The position numbers were made by a program, and so were the translations under genes. Under the pieces are notes generated by a model. It was not told the DNA's origin. It saw only the letters and a program-made list of their open reading frames with translations, and ran no database searches. Positions 36,527 through 45,103 of a stretch of 64,000 bases of DNA are shown one piece after another. How positions within the stretch are numbered: the first letter of the stretch is position 1; each line of letters begins with the position of its first letter. Origin of the DNA: Alistipes sp. (GTDB taxonomy: Bacteria > Bacteroidota > Bacteroidia > Bacteroidales > Rikenellaceae); contig JAFXHE010000009.1 of assembly GCA_017536555.1 (NCBI GenBank), forward strand, positions 1-64,000, in the 5' to 3' direction.

Positions 36527-36569
36527 GTAAAAATATTCCGAATTGTGACTATGTTAGTAATAAAAATAG

Positions 36570-36577
36570 TACCTTTG
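36570..36577 (+). promoter_or_regulatory. -7 element of sdaA
   Basis: TACCTTTG, a perfect TAnnTTTG match. The nearest TTG (36543-36545) is 24 nt upstream, slightly too far for a standard -33. Predicted leader about 25 nt. Confidence 0.55.
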
Positions 36578-36607
36578 TTCAGTCAATGATAAATAAAATA
36601 TTGATAT

Positions 36608-37807
36608 ATGAAATCTATTAAAGAGCTATATCGCATTGGCACAGGGCCTTCGAGCAGCCACACTATGGCACCACGCCGTGCTGCCGAGATATTTCAGCGT
36701 CGTAACCCCGAGTGCAAAAATTTCCGTGTAACGCTATATGGTAGCCTCGCCGCTACGGGCAGGGGTCACCTTACCGATCAGGCGATACTCGATATTCTCA
36801 AGCCCCACGGTATGGTTGAGTTGGTGTGGGAGCCGTCAATATTTAAGCCGTTCCATCCCAACGGTATGCGCTTTGAGGCTCTCGCGGACGACGGTAGTGC
36901 TGTTGACGACTGGACGGTTTACAGCGTTGGTGGCGGAGCATTGGCAGAGGAGGGTCAGCAGCCTATTGAGAGTGCCGATGTATACCCGCAGACGCAGCTT
37001 ACAGATATTCTGAAGTGGTGCATAGACAATGGACGCACCTTCTGGGAGTATGTCGAGATACACGAAGGTAAGGAGATATGGGTATTCCTTGCAAAGGTGT
37101 GGCGTGTTATGCGTGAGGCTGTTGAGCGCGGCATAGAGACAGATGGTGTTATCCCTGGGCCACTAAATCTTGCAAGACGTGCTATGCGCTATAATGTGCG
37201 TGCTTCGGGCTACAACCAGAGCCTTAAGTCGCGCGGTCTAATCTTCTCTTATGCCCTTGCTGTAAGCGAGGAGAATGCCTGTGGTGGTCGTATTGTGACC
37301 GCTCCCACGTGTGGCTCATCGGGAGTGTTGCCTGCGGTGCTCTATCACTTGTGGAAGAGCCGCGACTTCTCAGAGATGCGTATCTGTCGCGCACTTGCAA
37401 CAGCGGGACTTATAGGTAATATCGTCAAACATAACGCCTCGATATCGGGAGCCGAGGTGGGCTGCCAGGGTGAGGTCGGTGTCGCTTGTGCTATGGCTGC
37501 TGCTGCAGCTAATCAGCTCTTTGGTGGCACTCCTGCGCAGATTGAGTATGCTGCCGAGATGGGTCTTGAGCACCATCTGGGTATGACGTGTGACCCTGTG
37601 TGTGGTCTTGTGCAAATACCTTGTATTGAGCGTAATGCCTATGCTGCGGCACGTGCGTTGGATGCCAACCTATACTCAATGTACACAGATGGTCATCATC
37701 GTGTGTCGTTTGACCACGTAGTCAAGGTTATGAAGCAGACGGGTCACGATTTGCCGTCAATATATAAAGAGACGGGCGAGGGTGGCTTGGCGAAGGACTT
37801 TATGTAG
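36608..37807 (+). CDS. sdaA: L-serine ammonia-lyase (single chain)
   Basis: This iron-sulfur enzyme deaminates serine to pyruvate and ammonia. 399 residues joining the beta-domain ([20 protein letters not shown]) and alpha-domain in one chain. Fe-S ligand candidates are Cys in [13 protein letters not shown] and the pair in [19 protein letters not shown]. It occupies its own transcription unit, with terminator at 37852-37883. With gdhA and the glycine cleavage genes it fits amino-acid fermentation. Confidence 0.96.
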   Translation: MKSIKELYRIGTGPSSSHTMAPRRAAEIFQRRNPECKNFRVTLYGSLAATGRGHLTDQAILDILKPHGMVELVWEPSIFKPFHPNGMRFEALADDGSAVDDWTVYSVGGGALAEEGQQPIESADVYPQTQLTDILKWCIDNGRTFWEYVEIHEGKEIWVFLAKVWRVMREAVERGIETDGVIPGPLNLARRAMRYNVRASGYNQSLKSRGLIFSYALAVSEENACGGRIVTAPTCGSSGVLPAVLYHLWKSRDFSEMRICRALATAGLIGNIVKHNASISGAEVGCQGEVGVACAMAAAAANQLFGGTPAQIEYAAEMGLEHHLGMTCDPVCGLVQIPCIERNAYAAARALDANLYSMYTDGHHRVSFDHVVKVMKQTGHDLPSIYKETGEGGLAKDFM

Positions 37808-37851
37808 GGATGTAGTCATCTGACGATGGCTCTTTGTAGCCACAGTTTTAG

Positions 37852-37883
37852 CCGATAGAGGTCTCTTCTCTGTCGGTTTTTTT
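37852..37883 (+). terminator. Terminator of sdaA
   Basis: CCGATAGAG (37852-37860) pairs with CTCTGTCGG (37868-37876, one G-U), then seven T. Confidence 0.9.
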
Positions 37884-37923
37884 GTGCTACAATGGCTGCT
37901 GAAGCTGCTCGTGATGCACGAAT

Positions 37924-37954
37924 TTTGTCTTTTGAAAGAAAATTGTTATATTTG
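37924..37954 (+). promoter_or_regulatory. Promoter of the cdd operon
   Basis: TTTG (37924-37927), 19 nt, TATATTTG (37947-37954). Start near 37961; leader about 20 nt. Confidence 0.78.
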
Positions 37955-37980
37955 TAAGCTAAATAAAATGTTGATACAGT

Positions 37981-38436
37981 ATGATACACAGACTTGACAT
38001 CAGCTACGAACACTATGACTCTTTGGCAGACCTCGCAGAGCAGGATCGTCTGCTTGTGGAGGAGGCAGAGGCGGCAACAGCATCGGCTAATGCGCGTTAC
38101 TCAAACTTCCGTGTGGGTGCTGCCGTAAGGCTGAAGAGCGGAAAGACGCTCCGTGCCTCAAACTTCGAGAGCGAGGTATATCCCGCAGGTCTTTGTGCCG
38201 AGCGTTCACTGCTATTCTATGTTGAGGCAAACTACGCCGACGACCATATCGAGGCTCTTGCCATAGCCTCAAACCCCTCGGAGCGTGAATGCTACCCGTG
38301 TGGTCAGTGTCGTCAGGTTATTGTCGATGTGGAGCGTCGTCAGCAGAGTACCATACGTGTAATTATGAGTGGTGCAGGTACGGCTACGGTGGTGGATAGT
38401 GCCGAGAAGTTACTGCCCTTTACCTTTAAGCTATAA
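37981..38436 (+). CDS. cdd: Cytidine deaminase
   Basis: Deaminates cytidine and deoxycytidine for pyrimidine salvage. 151 residues, close to the homotetrameric type. The catalytic zinc site is visible: Cys and Glu in AGLCAERSLLFY and the two Cys in CYPCGQCRQVI. SNFRVGAAV is also typical. First gene of an operon with a pseudouridine synthase, dtd, a nuclease lipoprotein and a DUF4924 gene. Confidence 0.95.
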   Translation: MIHRLDISYEHYDSLADLAEQDRLLVEEAEAATASANARYSNFRVGAAVRLKSGKTLRASNFESEVYPAGLCAERSLLFYVEANYADDHIEALAIASNPSERECYPCGQCRQVIVDVERRQQSTIRVIMSGAGTATVVDSAEKLLPFTFKL

Positions 38437-38445
38437 TCAGATAAC

Positions 38446-39138
38446 GTGTTTACAGTAAACGATATATTATACGAGGATAACCACATAATGGTTGTTAACA
38501 AGCACGCGGGTGACCTCGTGCAGAGCGATCCCGATGGCACGGAGGCTATTGAGGATCAGATAAAGGCGATGATAAAGATACGCGACCATAAGCCTGGGGC
38601 TGTATTCTTGGGTGTGGTACATCGTATCGACCGCCCTGTGAGTGGTGCTGTGCTCTTTGCCAAGAGCTCAAAGGCGTTGACGCGTCTTAATGAGATGATA
38701 CGCAGCGGACAGATAAAGAAGAGCTACTGGGCAATCACGGAGAGCCGTCCCAGTGAGGAGGAGGGAGAGCTACGACACTGGATAGTGCGCAATGCTAAAA
38801 CCAACCGCTCGCACGCACACCTGCGTCCCAAGAGTGACGGCAAGGAGGCATTGTTGTCGTATCGCGTGTTGGGAGCATCGACAAATTATACGCTTGTCGA
38901 GGTTGACCTTAAGACGGGACGACACCACCAGATACGTGCACAGCTCTCGGCGATAGGATGCTCCATCAAGGGCGACCTCAAGTATGGCGCAAAGCGTTCT
39001 AACCGCGATGGTGGCATATCGTTGCACTCACGACGTATCGAGTTTAAGCACCCTGTGCGTGGTGAGTTTATGTCGATAACGGCACCTGTGCCCAAGTCGG
39101 ACAACCTGTGGAGCTTCTTCGAGGAGGCGCAAGGGTAG
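38446..39138 (+). CDS. RluA-family pseudouridine synthase
   Basis: 230 residues, catalytic domain only with no S4 domain. The catalytic motif reads VHRIDRPVSGAVLFAKSSKA, with the conserved Asp in RIDR, and the uracil-binding part TGRHHQIRAQLSAIG follows. The short single-domain form resembles RluA/TruC-like enzymes acting on rRNA or tRNA; the target base is unknown. The start codon is GTG, 9 bp after cdd; it gives the expected N-terminus FTVNDILYEDNHIMVVNK. Confidence 0.92.
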   Translation: MFTVNDILYEDNHIMVVNKHAGDLVQSDPDGTEAIEDQIKAMIKIRDHKPGAVFLGVVHRIDRPVSGAVLFAKSSKALTRLNEMIRSGQIKKSYWAITESRPSEEEGELRHWIVRNAKTNRSHAHLRPKSDGKEALLSYRVLGASTNYTLVEVDLKTGRHHQIRAQLSAIGCSIKGDLKYGAKRSNRDGGISLHSRRIEFKHPVRGEFMSITAPVPKSDNLWSFFEEAQG

Positions 39139-39168
39139 AGTGTAGAGTTGGATAACCGTTGGTGAACT

Positions 39169-39621
39169 ATGCGAGTGTTAATTCAGCGAGTAAGCGAGGC
39201 GCGTTGCCGCATTGCGGGCGAGGTGTACTCCGAGATAGGAGCGGGTATGGTTGTGCTTGTGGGTGTCGGCTGCGACGAGTGTGACGATGACATTGAGTGG
39301 CTTGTGAAGAAGATACCTGCGCTACGCATCTTTGATGACGAGGCGGGTGTTATGAACCTGTCGGTAAACGACATTAAGGGCGATGTGATGATTGTCAGCC
39401 AGTTCACACTACACGCCTCTACGCGCAAGGGCAATCGTCCGTCGTGGATAAAGGCGGCACCCGAGGCGGTGTCACGTCCGCTATATACGCGCTTTGTTGA
39501 GCGTATGGAGGAGGCGTTGGGACGTGGGGTTGCTACAGGCAGCTTTGGTGCCGATATGAAGATAGAGTTAATAAACGATGGACCTGTAACCATCTGGATA
39601 GATACAAAAAATAGAGAGTAG
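39169..39621 (+). CDS. dtd: D-aminoacyl-tRNA deacylase
   Basis: DTD hydrolyses D-amino acids mischarged on tRNA. 150 residues, normal. Signature segments: MRVLIQRVSEARC, the active-site VSQFTLHASTRKGNRPS and the Gly-Pro motif in NDGPVTIWID at the C-terminus. It ends one base before the nuclease gene, so the two are in the same operon. Confidence 0.96.
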   Translation: MRVLIQRVSEARCRIAGEVYSEIGAGMVVLVGVGCDECDDDIEWLVKKIPALRIFDDEAGVMNLSVNDIKGDVMIVSQFTLHASTRKGNRPSWIKAAPEAVSRPLYTRFVERMEEALGRGVATGSFGADMKIELINDGPVTIWIDTKNRE

Positions 39622-39622
39622 G

Positions 39623-40894
39623 ATGAAAAGGTTGATATATGTGGCACTCTTCGTGCTCTTCGCTGTGGCGTGCGACAAGGATGAGCCGTTTAGCTGTTCG
39701 TTGGTAGATATCTCTGTGGAGAGTATCTCCTCGGAGTCGGCTACACTTATGGCGACAATAAACGCCTCGGACTTTGGCAAGATTGAGCGTATGGGCTTCT
39801 GCCTGCGTAGACAGGGTGCTGCGGAGTATGATTGGCTCAATGCTGATATCTCGCGCGAGGTGTCGCTGTGCGTCGATGGGCTAAAGCCCGCGACAAACTA
39901 TGAGTATATGCTCTTTGTCTTTGCGGCTGATGACTCGTGGACATTTAAGCAGCAGAGCTTTAGAACGCTCGCTGTGGAGGAGCAGCCCGATACTCCCGAT
40001 ACTCCTGACGACCCTGATACCCCCGATGATGGTGGCGACGACACCCCTGTTAGTGGTAAGGCTTATCGCGCAGCGTGGTATGAGCTTCCCGAGGAGTGTG
40101 ACACAAATGGCGATGGCGTAGACGAGAACAACGACACATACTACTACGCCCACCACCTATGTACAGGTGGCGAGCGCAATGCACAGCGCACGGCGGAAGC
40201 GCGTAACTTCTCGGTATGTTTCAGCAGCAAGCACCACTGCCCGCTATGGGTTGCAGCACCGCGCCACGCGATGTATGAGGGTGACGTAAACCGCACAAAT
40301 GCCTATGCGCACGACCCGCAGATACCTGTCAACATACAGTATGTGCGCAAGGATGCGGACAGCGGTTGCAATAATGGTCATCTGCTTGGCTCGGCAGAGC
40401 GCACCTCGACAACGGAGACAAACCGTCAGGTGTTCTACTTCTCGAACATTGCACCGCAGTACAGTGACACGTTCAACACGGGAGGTGGCGCGTGGAACAA
40501 CCTTGAGGAGCACATCGACAAATTAGTATGTCGTGACACCCTATATATGGTCATTGGCTGCTACTTCGACAGCTACACAGATGCCTATGGCAATAGGTCG
40601 ACGCCCAAGAAGATATCGTTTGGCGGTCGCTCCGATGTGTCGTGTCCCACGATGTTCTACTATGCGCTGCTACGCACCAAGTCGGGAGCTACGGGAAAGA
40701 GCGTTGCAGAGTGCTCGGCAGAGGAGTTGCAGTGTGCAGCCTTCGTGTTGAGCCACGAGCAGGATAAGGGACATAAGCCACAGGCTAAAGACCTTATGAC
40801 AATAGAGCAGTTAGAGAAGATTACAGGCTTCAAATACTTTGTTAACGTGCCCAATGCTCCAACAAATGAGCTTAATAGCAGCGACTGGTTGTAG
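39623..40894 (+). CDS. DNA/RNA non-specific endonuclease-like lipoprotein
   Basis: 423 residues. A lipoprotein signal ends at Cys17. Residues about 25-118 form a fibronectin-III-like domain, then an Asp/Thr/Pro linker (about 121-143), then a beta-beta-alpha-metal nuclease of the Serratia-nuclease/NucA type (about 150-410). The usual DRGH catalytic motif reads CNNGH here with His253 kept, and the metal-binding part GGGAWNNLEEHI is conserved. Loss of the Asp-Arg may alter activity. A surface-anchored nuclease could scavenge extracellular DNA. It starts one base after dtd. Confidence 0.88.
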   Translation: MKRLIYVALFVLFAVACDKDEPFSCSLVDISVESISSESATLMATINASDFGKIERMGFCLRRQGAAEYDWLNADISREVSLCVDGLKPATNYEYMLFVFAADDSWTFKQQSFRTLAVEEQPDTPDTPDDPDTPDDGGDDTPVSGKAYRAAWYELPEECDTNGDGVDENNDTYYYAHHLCTGGERNAQRTAEARNFSVCFSSKHHCPLWVAAPRHAMYEGDVNRTNAYAHDPQIPVNIQYVRKDADSGCNNGHLLGSAERTSTTETNRQVFYFSNIAPQYSDTFNTGGGAWNNLEEHIDKLVCRDTLYMVIGCYFDSYTDAYGNRSTPKKISFGGRSDVSCPTMFYYALLRTKSGATGKSVAECSAEELQCAAFVLSHEQDKGHKPQAKDLMTIEQLEKITGFKYFVNVPNAPTNELNSSDWL

Positions 40895-40914
40895 CGGCAT
40901 AAAAGGTAATTAGT

Positions 40915-41469
40915 ATGCTTATAGCACTTCAAAAACGTAAGGAGAATATCGCCGAGTATGTGCTCTACCTATGGCAGGTGGAGGACTTGCTACGTGCGTT
41001 ACAGTTCAGCCCCGAGGCTATATACTCAACATTGGTAGCCAAGACTACGGGGACAGATGAACAGCAGAAAGAGAACATATTTAACTGGTATATGCAGATT
41101 GTCGAGCTACTACGCAAGGAGGGCAAAGAGGAGAAGGGACACCTTGAGCATACGCTACATCTTATTGCCGATATGCACAACCTCCACCTTCAGCTGCTCA
41201 AACTGCCCCTTGGCGAGCATTATCGCGCGACATATTCGCAGCTTGTGCCAGAGCTACCACGTCTACGCACACTCATAGAGAGCGAGAGTATAAGTGATAC
41301 AGAGCTGTGCTTTAGAGTGCTGTATGCCACGTTGTTATACCGCCTTAAGGGTGGTGGCGAGCGTGTTGTGGAGGATACGCTGGCGGTGGTATCGCCTGTA
41401 ATTGGCGAGTTGGCAATGATGTATGGCAAGATTGAACGCGGTGAGATAGACCTTTTTGAGGAGAAGTAG
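40915..41469 (+). CDS. DUF4924-family protein
   Basis: 184 residues, cytoplasmic, mostly helical. The opening MLIALQKRKENIAEYVLYLW and VEDLLRALQFS match a family confined to Bacteroidetes that I recall as DUF4924. It probably forms a helical bundle. No catalytic residues are evident and the function is unknown. Last gene of the cdd operon; the rpmH promoter begins 50 bp after its stop. Confidence 0.82.
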   Translation: MLIALQKRKENIAEYVLYLWQVEDLLRALQFSPEAIYSTLVAKTTGTDEQQKENIFNWYMQIVELLRKEGKEEKGHLEHTLHLIADMHNLHLQLLKLPLGEHYRATYSQLVPELPRLRTLIESESISDTELCFRVLYATLLYRLKGGGERVVEDTLAVVSPVIGELAMMYGKIERGEIDLFEEK

Positions 41470-41521
41470 CACTGTGCAAGGGCGTTAAAAGCCGAGAAAA
41501 CAAAATATTTTTCGGGTTTTA

Positions 41522-41552
41522 TTTGCAAATAAAAAAAAAGGTTGTACCTTTG
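41522..41552 (+). promoter_or_regulatory. Promoter of rpmH
   Basis: TTTG (41522-41525), 19 nt, TACCTTTG (41545-41552), a textbook Bacteroidetes promoter. Predicted start near 41559 leaves a 5' leader of about 165 nt consisting of tandem repeats. Confidence 0.88.
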
Positions 41553-41574
41553 CACTCCGCATAAGTAGCGTAAA

Positions 41575-41705
41575 CGGGCGAATTATAAGAAAATAACAAG
41601 CTGGTGAGCTACGAGGTGGTAATGAACTGGATGGGCTACGTGGTAGTAACAAACGAGTGAGCTACGTGGTGGTAACAAACGAGTGAGCTATAAGAAAATA
41701 ACAAT
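41575..41705 (+). repeat. Tandem 26-nt repeats in the rpmH leader
   Basis: Five units share the core GTGAGCTACGTGGTGGTAAC or decayed forms; the cores start at 41578, 41604, 41631, 41657 and 41683 (spacing 26, 27, 26, 26). The first and last units are AT-rich variants sharing an exact 16-nt direct repeat (41584-41599 and 41689-41704, TATAAGAAAATAACAA). The core contains GTGA, in which the stop TGA of one short frame overlaps the GTG of the next. Confidence 0.88.
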
Positions 41706-41722
41706 AAAAAACAGATACAACT

Positions 41723-41890
41723 ATGGCAATGAAAAGAACTTACCAGCCTTCTCGTCGTAAGAGAATCAACAAGCATGGTTTTCGTCAGAGAATGGCAACA
41801 GCTAATGGTCGCAAGGTATTGGCAGCACGCCGTGCAAAGGGTCGCAAGAAGTTGACCGTATCAGACGAGGCTACATTCAAGTACAATTAG
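41723..41890 (+). CDS. rpmH: 50S ribosomal protein L34
   Basis: 55 residues, too short for routine frame listings but unmistakable. The sequence begins [20 protein letters not shown] and contains [18 protein letters not shown]. The second Met (41729) is an alternative start that matches the common L34 N-terminus MKRT. It has its own promoter and a perfect terminator, so it is monocistronic. The usual neighbours rnpA and yidC are not beside it. Confidence 0.97.
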   Translation: MAMKRTYQPSRRKRINKHGFRQRMATANGRKVLAARRAKGRKKLTVSDEATFKYN

Positions 41891-41921
41891 TATGTAGCAG
41901 GTCACACAGACCGATGTGTTA

Positions 41922-41972
41922 TTAGCCCGAATGGGAGGTGTCTACGGATGCTACCATTCGGGCTAATTTTTT
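41922..41972 (+). terminator. Terminator of rpmH
   Basis: A perfect 13-bp stem, TTAGCCCGAATGG (41922-41934) with CCATTCGGGCTAA (41954-41966), followed by six T. Confidence 0.95.
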
Positions 41973-42092
41973 GTCTCTACGCCTAAAGACACACTCGGGA
42001 ATATAGACCGTGGGAGGTGGGGTTTTGACCTCGTAGCGCATAGCGCGGGCAAGCTCAACCTTTTCGTCACGCTCGTCGTAGATATATAGACA

Positions 42093-42124
42093 TAAAAAAG
42101 GAGTGACTAATAAAATCACTCCTT
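42093..42124 (-). terminator. Terminator of the fibronectin-like lipoprotein gene
   Basis: AGGAGTGA (42099-42106) pairs with TCACTCCT (42116-42123); on the minus strand it is followed by a run of six T. Confidence 0.92.
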
Positions 42125-42162
42125 CTACCTATTGTCAATCGCTATGCGCTCTCTCTGTTAAC

Positions 42163-44229
42163 CTATCTACGCGTAGCAACCTTTGGCTTCTCGCTGTGGC
42201 ATAGCTTGCTTATGCTTGCTGTTGCCGTTGGCTGTGAGCTTAAAAACTCCTCCGCGGGAGATACTCCATCGCGGGTGAGGGTGACTACTTCTATGGTGCC
42301 GTAACCAAAGTTGGAGTTTTTATCCTTGGCGATACCCAGGAAGGTGAATGGTGTGTCGTAGGTAAGCACCGCGATACCAGACTCGCGACATACCGAAACA
42401 GAGTCGGGGTCCCAATTGTAACCATAGGTGATTAGCTCGGCATATATGTCATCATCGGTACATCCCCACTCGGTGTAATCGCCCTGGTAAAAGTTGGTGT
42501 ACCAGGTATCTGCTGAATCGTTGACTTGAACACTATATGGCAGCACCACGTATCCTAAACAGTTGAGGTACTTCTCGGGATATAGCTCTGCGAGAGCTGT
42601 GCCATCGTAGTAGTTGCCAAAGGTAAAGCTAACAGTGGCATCGCTATATATCTTCTCGATAGTGGCAAACACCTCACTAATGAAGCCTCGCTCGGCAGCA
42701 ATCTCACCACTGTCAATGTCTACCGCCATAGCGAGTGCCACATACTCGGTGGCGGGCGTGAGCTGCGTGAACTTATTGCTGCTTACACCCAGGCAAGCAC
42801 CCATATCATAGAGGTAATCGGCACGGCTACATCCAAAGTATTCTGCGCCATAGTCGATGTCTGCGTCGACAATATCTCTTACGGCGAGGTCGTTGCTGCC
42901 AAGCTCTGCAACAAGCTCCTCGAAGTGGCTGCGTTCAGAGTATGTCACAAAGTAGTATGCTCCTACCGAGGGCGTTGTGACGATTTTTACAGAGTTGTGG
43001 GTAATCTCCGTGATGTCAAACTCCACAACAAGCTCCTCGGGGTCGCCCGCAGCCTCGATAGTAGTAAATGGGAAGGTGGATAGCTTGGTTGTGGGTGCGC
43101 CCTGGAAGCCGAAGCATACCACCACATAATCGGTAAGAGGCTGTAGACCCGAGATTGTGTCAAGCGAGGTTATGCCTTTGCGTAGCACCTTGTCTACGCC
43201 ACCCTGCCAGTAGTTGATGTCGTCAATGATTGACTGCATAAAATCCTCTTCGCTATCATACCAGTTTAGGGCATCGGCGAGCTGTACAGATACGATGTAG
43301 CCATCGTCATTGTTTGAGGGGGTCACTGTGCCTGTGATGCGGTCATATTCGATAGATGTGATGTCTACCTCAAATGTTAAATCACTCTGCTCGCTTGTGA
43401 GCGTCTCGAACTCTATTACGCCAGGCTTGGAATTTGCCAAGAACTCGTTGTTTACGCCTATGGCGTAGGCGAGGTACTTGGTGTTGGGCTTAAGCTCCTT
43501 AATCTCTATTGTTGACTTGCCAACGCTTCCGAGGTTAGCGAGCATCTGGTCGGCAGTAGCTCCCATTGCCAGGTAGTACTCTCGTAGGGCGATAAGGTGT
43601 GCATTAAATGCCGTGTCGTCGCCGCCCCAGTAGTCGTAATCCTCTTGACTTAACACATTTACAAAGTATGGTGCAGAGGTGTTGTCAGCCTCGACGGTGA
43701 GTATTGCGTCGTTGTATCCAATATCCGAGACGTTGAGTTTGAAGTTTATATCTATCTGTTCTACCGACTGCGTTGTGAACTCCTTTACGTACAAGTCGGT
43801 AAGCACCTTGCCTTTGGTGGTTAGTCCATAGGCGTATATGCAGTATACGGTGTCGGGGTTTAGATTTGCCTGACTATCCTCAACAACGCCACTCTTAAGT
43901 AGCTCTGCGAGGTACTCTTTGAGGTCGATGCCCTCCTCGTAGGCACTCTCCTCAAACCACAATAAATCATCCTCGATAATTGCTGCATCATCTTCAAAGC
44001 TGTCGAAATACTCTTTTGTGGTAATCATCAGCATATATGTCATACTATCGTCCGATGGTGTAACTCTAAAGTCTACTGAAGAGTGGCTGCACTCCACAAT
44101 GTCGATAGTAAATGTAGGGTCGTCGGGTGTCGGAGGCACGGGCTCGGGTGTAACCGTGTCGTCCTTACAACTACCAAACAGGGATGCCATCGCCATTACA
44201 ACGGAGATGAACAATAGATGCTTTCTCAT
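42163..44229 (-). CDS. Large lipoprotein with tandem fibronectin-III-like domains
   Basis: 688 residues. A lipoprotein signal ends at Cys21 (SLFGSC), then a Pro/Asp/Thr-rich linker. At least four related beta-domains of about 120-130 residues follow, each opening like FTIDIVECSHSSVDFRVTPS, FEVDITSIEYDRITGTVTPS or VEFDITEITHNSVKIVTTPS and closing with a tail such as LNPDTVYCIYAYGL or LTPATEYVALAMAV. The last part (GNYYDGTALAELYPEKYLNC on) differs. Upstream Met codons lie outside a signal peptide, so the start was set at the Met before it. Probably exposed on the cell surface; ligand unknown. Confidence 0.83.
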   Translation of the reverse strand: MRKHLLFISVVMAMASLFGSCKDDTVTPEPVPPTPDDPTFTIDIVECSHSSVDFRVTPSDDSMTYMLMITTKEYFDSFEDDAAIIEDDLLWFEESAYEEGIDLKEYLAELLKSGVVEDSQANLNPDTVYCIYAYGLTTKGKVLTDLYVKEFTTQSVEQIDINFKLNVSDIGYNDAILTVEADNTSAPYFVNVLSQEDYDYWGGDDTAFNAHLIALREYYLAMGATADQMLANLGSVGKSTIEIKELKPNTKYLAYAIGVNNEFLANSKPGVIEFETLTSEQSDLTFEVDITSIEYDRITGTVTPSNNDDGYIVSVQLADALNWYDSEEDFMQSIIDDINYWQGGVDKVLRKGITSLDTISGLQPLTDYVVVCFGFQGAPTTKLSTFPFTTIEAAGDPEELVVEFDITEITHNSVKIVTTPSVGAYYFVTYSERSHFEELVAELGSNDLAVRDIVDADIDYGAEYFGCSRADYLYDMGACLGVSSNKFTQLTPATEYVALAMAVDIDSGEIAAERGFISEVFATIEKIYSDATVSFTFGNYYDGTALAELYPEKYLNCLGYVVLPYSVQVNDSADTWYTNFYQGDYTEWGCTDDDIYAELITYGYNWDPDSVSVCRESGIAVLTYDTPFTFLGIAKDKNSNFGYGTIEVVTLTRDGVSPAEEFLSSQPTATASISKLCHSEKPKVATRR

Positions 44230-44300
44230 GGGTAAACTATTTTTGGGTGTTAAACATATATTTTTACATATATCGCTATCAAGCGCACTATACACTATTA

Positions 44301-44308
44301 CAAATATA
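44301..44308 (-). promoter_or_regulatory. -7 element upstream of the large lipoprotein
   Basis: TATATTTG on the minus strand about 70 nt ahead of the start; no -33 element at normal distance. Confidence 0.4.
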
Positions 44309-44420
44309 ATTTATAATGGCAGTAACTCTATTCGATATAAGTAAATATAATCAAATCAATGCGGAGGGTAAGCTATGCTTATTGTGATTTGATGCTCTGT
44401 TATTCTGGGGATGGGAGATA

Positions 44421-44458
44421 GAAAAAAGGGATGGCACCAAATTTTTGAGCCATCCCTT
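44421..44458 (-). terminator. Terminator of slyD
   Basis: AAGGGATGGC (44426-44435) pairs with GCCATCCCTT (44449-44458), followed by six T on the minus strand. Confidence 0.93.
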
Positions 44459-44465
44459 GTCTGTA

Positions 44466-45014
44466 TTAGTGGCAACCGTTGCAGTCGCAACCCTCGCCGC
44501 ACTCGTGTTCGCCACAACCGCCACCGCAGTCGCCGCAACCACAGCCGCCCTGTGACTGGAGGTCTTCGGGAGTGACATCGCGTACCTCGACAACGGTAAC
44601 ATCGAAGTTAAGAGTCTTGCCTGCCATAGGGTGGTTGAAGTCCATCATAACGCTCTCCTCCTTAACCTCCTTGACAACGCCCATCATATGGTGACCCTCT
44701 GCATTAGCCATAGGAATCTGGCTACCTACGAAGAGAATGTCCTCGGCAACCTTGCCGTCAATCATAAAAATTGTCTTGGGAAGCTCTACGATAGCCTCGG
44801 GGATAACCTCGCCGTAGCCATCCTTTGCCTCAAGGGTGAATGACACCGACTCACCAGGCTCCTTGCCCATAATCGCTGCCTCGAACTTGGGGAGCAACAT
44901 ACCCATACCGCAGATAAACTGCAAGGGCTGACCAGGCTGTGACTGGTCTGCAATCTGACCATCTACTGTGAGCTTATAATCTACGCTCACCATCTTATTC
45001 TGTTCTACTTTCAT
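44466..45014 (-). CDS. slyD: SlyD-type FKBP peptidyl-prolyl isomerase
   Basis: 182 residues. An FKBP domain with the SlyD insert-in-flap (IF) chaperone domain: GQPLQFICGMGMLLPKFEAA, then FTLEAKDGYGEV, then NHPMAGKTLNFDVTVVEVR. The last 30 residues form a Cys/His/Gly-rich metal-binding tail (GGCGCGDCGGGCGEHECGEG and on), as in E. coli SlyD, which delivers nickel to hydrogenase. Monocistronic: consensus promoter at 45057-45088 and a strong terminator downstream. Confidence 0.95.
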   Translation of the reverse strand: MKVEQNKMVSVDYKLTVDGQIADQSQPGQPLQFICGMGMLLPKFEAAIMGKEPGESVSFTLEAKDGYGEVIPEAIVELPKTIFMIDGKVAEDILFVGSQIPMANAEGHHMMGVVKEVKEESVMMDFNHPMAGKTLNFDVTVVEVRDVTPEDLQSQGGCGCGDCGGGCGEHECGEGCDCNGCH

Positions 45015-45056
45015 ACTTTATGATGTTTTTTTAAATTTATTTATGCTTTGAGCCTA

Positions 45057-45088
45057 CAAATATAGGCACTTCATACGTAGTTGCCAAA
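45057..45088 (-). promoter_or_regulatory. Promoter of slyD
   Basis: TTTG (45088-45085), 20 nt, TATATTTG (45064-45057) on the minus strand. Start near 45050. Confidence 0.78.
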
Positions 45089-45103
45089 TTTGAGTGCTAT
45101 TTT

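Noticed and set aside
39169..41469. dtd-nuclease-DUF4924 group considered as a defence or toxin system
   Set aside because: The nuclease is an exported lipoprotein, dtd and cdd are housekeeping genes, and no immunity, sensor or mobile gene is nearby.
41575..41705. Tandem 26-nt units considered as a CRISPR array
   Set aside because: There are no unique spacers between repeats, the units are contiguous, and no cas genes are present.
41922..42119. 65-codon minus-strand frame after rpmH
   Set aside because: It begins inside the terminator hairpin of the downstream lipoprotein gene and ends inside the rpmH terminator; no family likeness.
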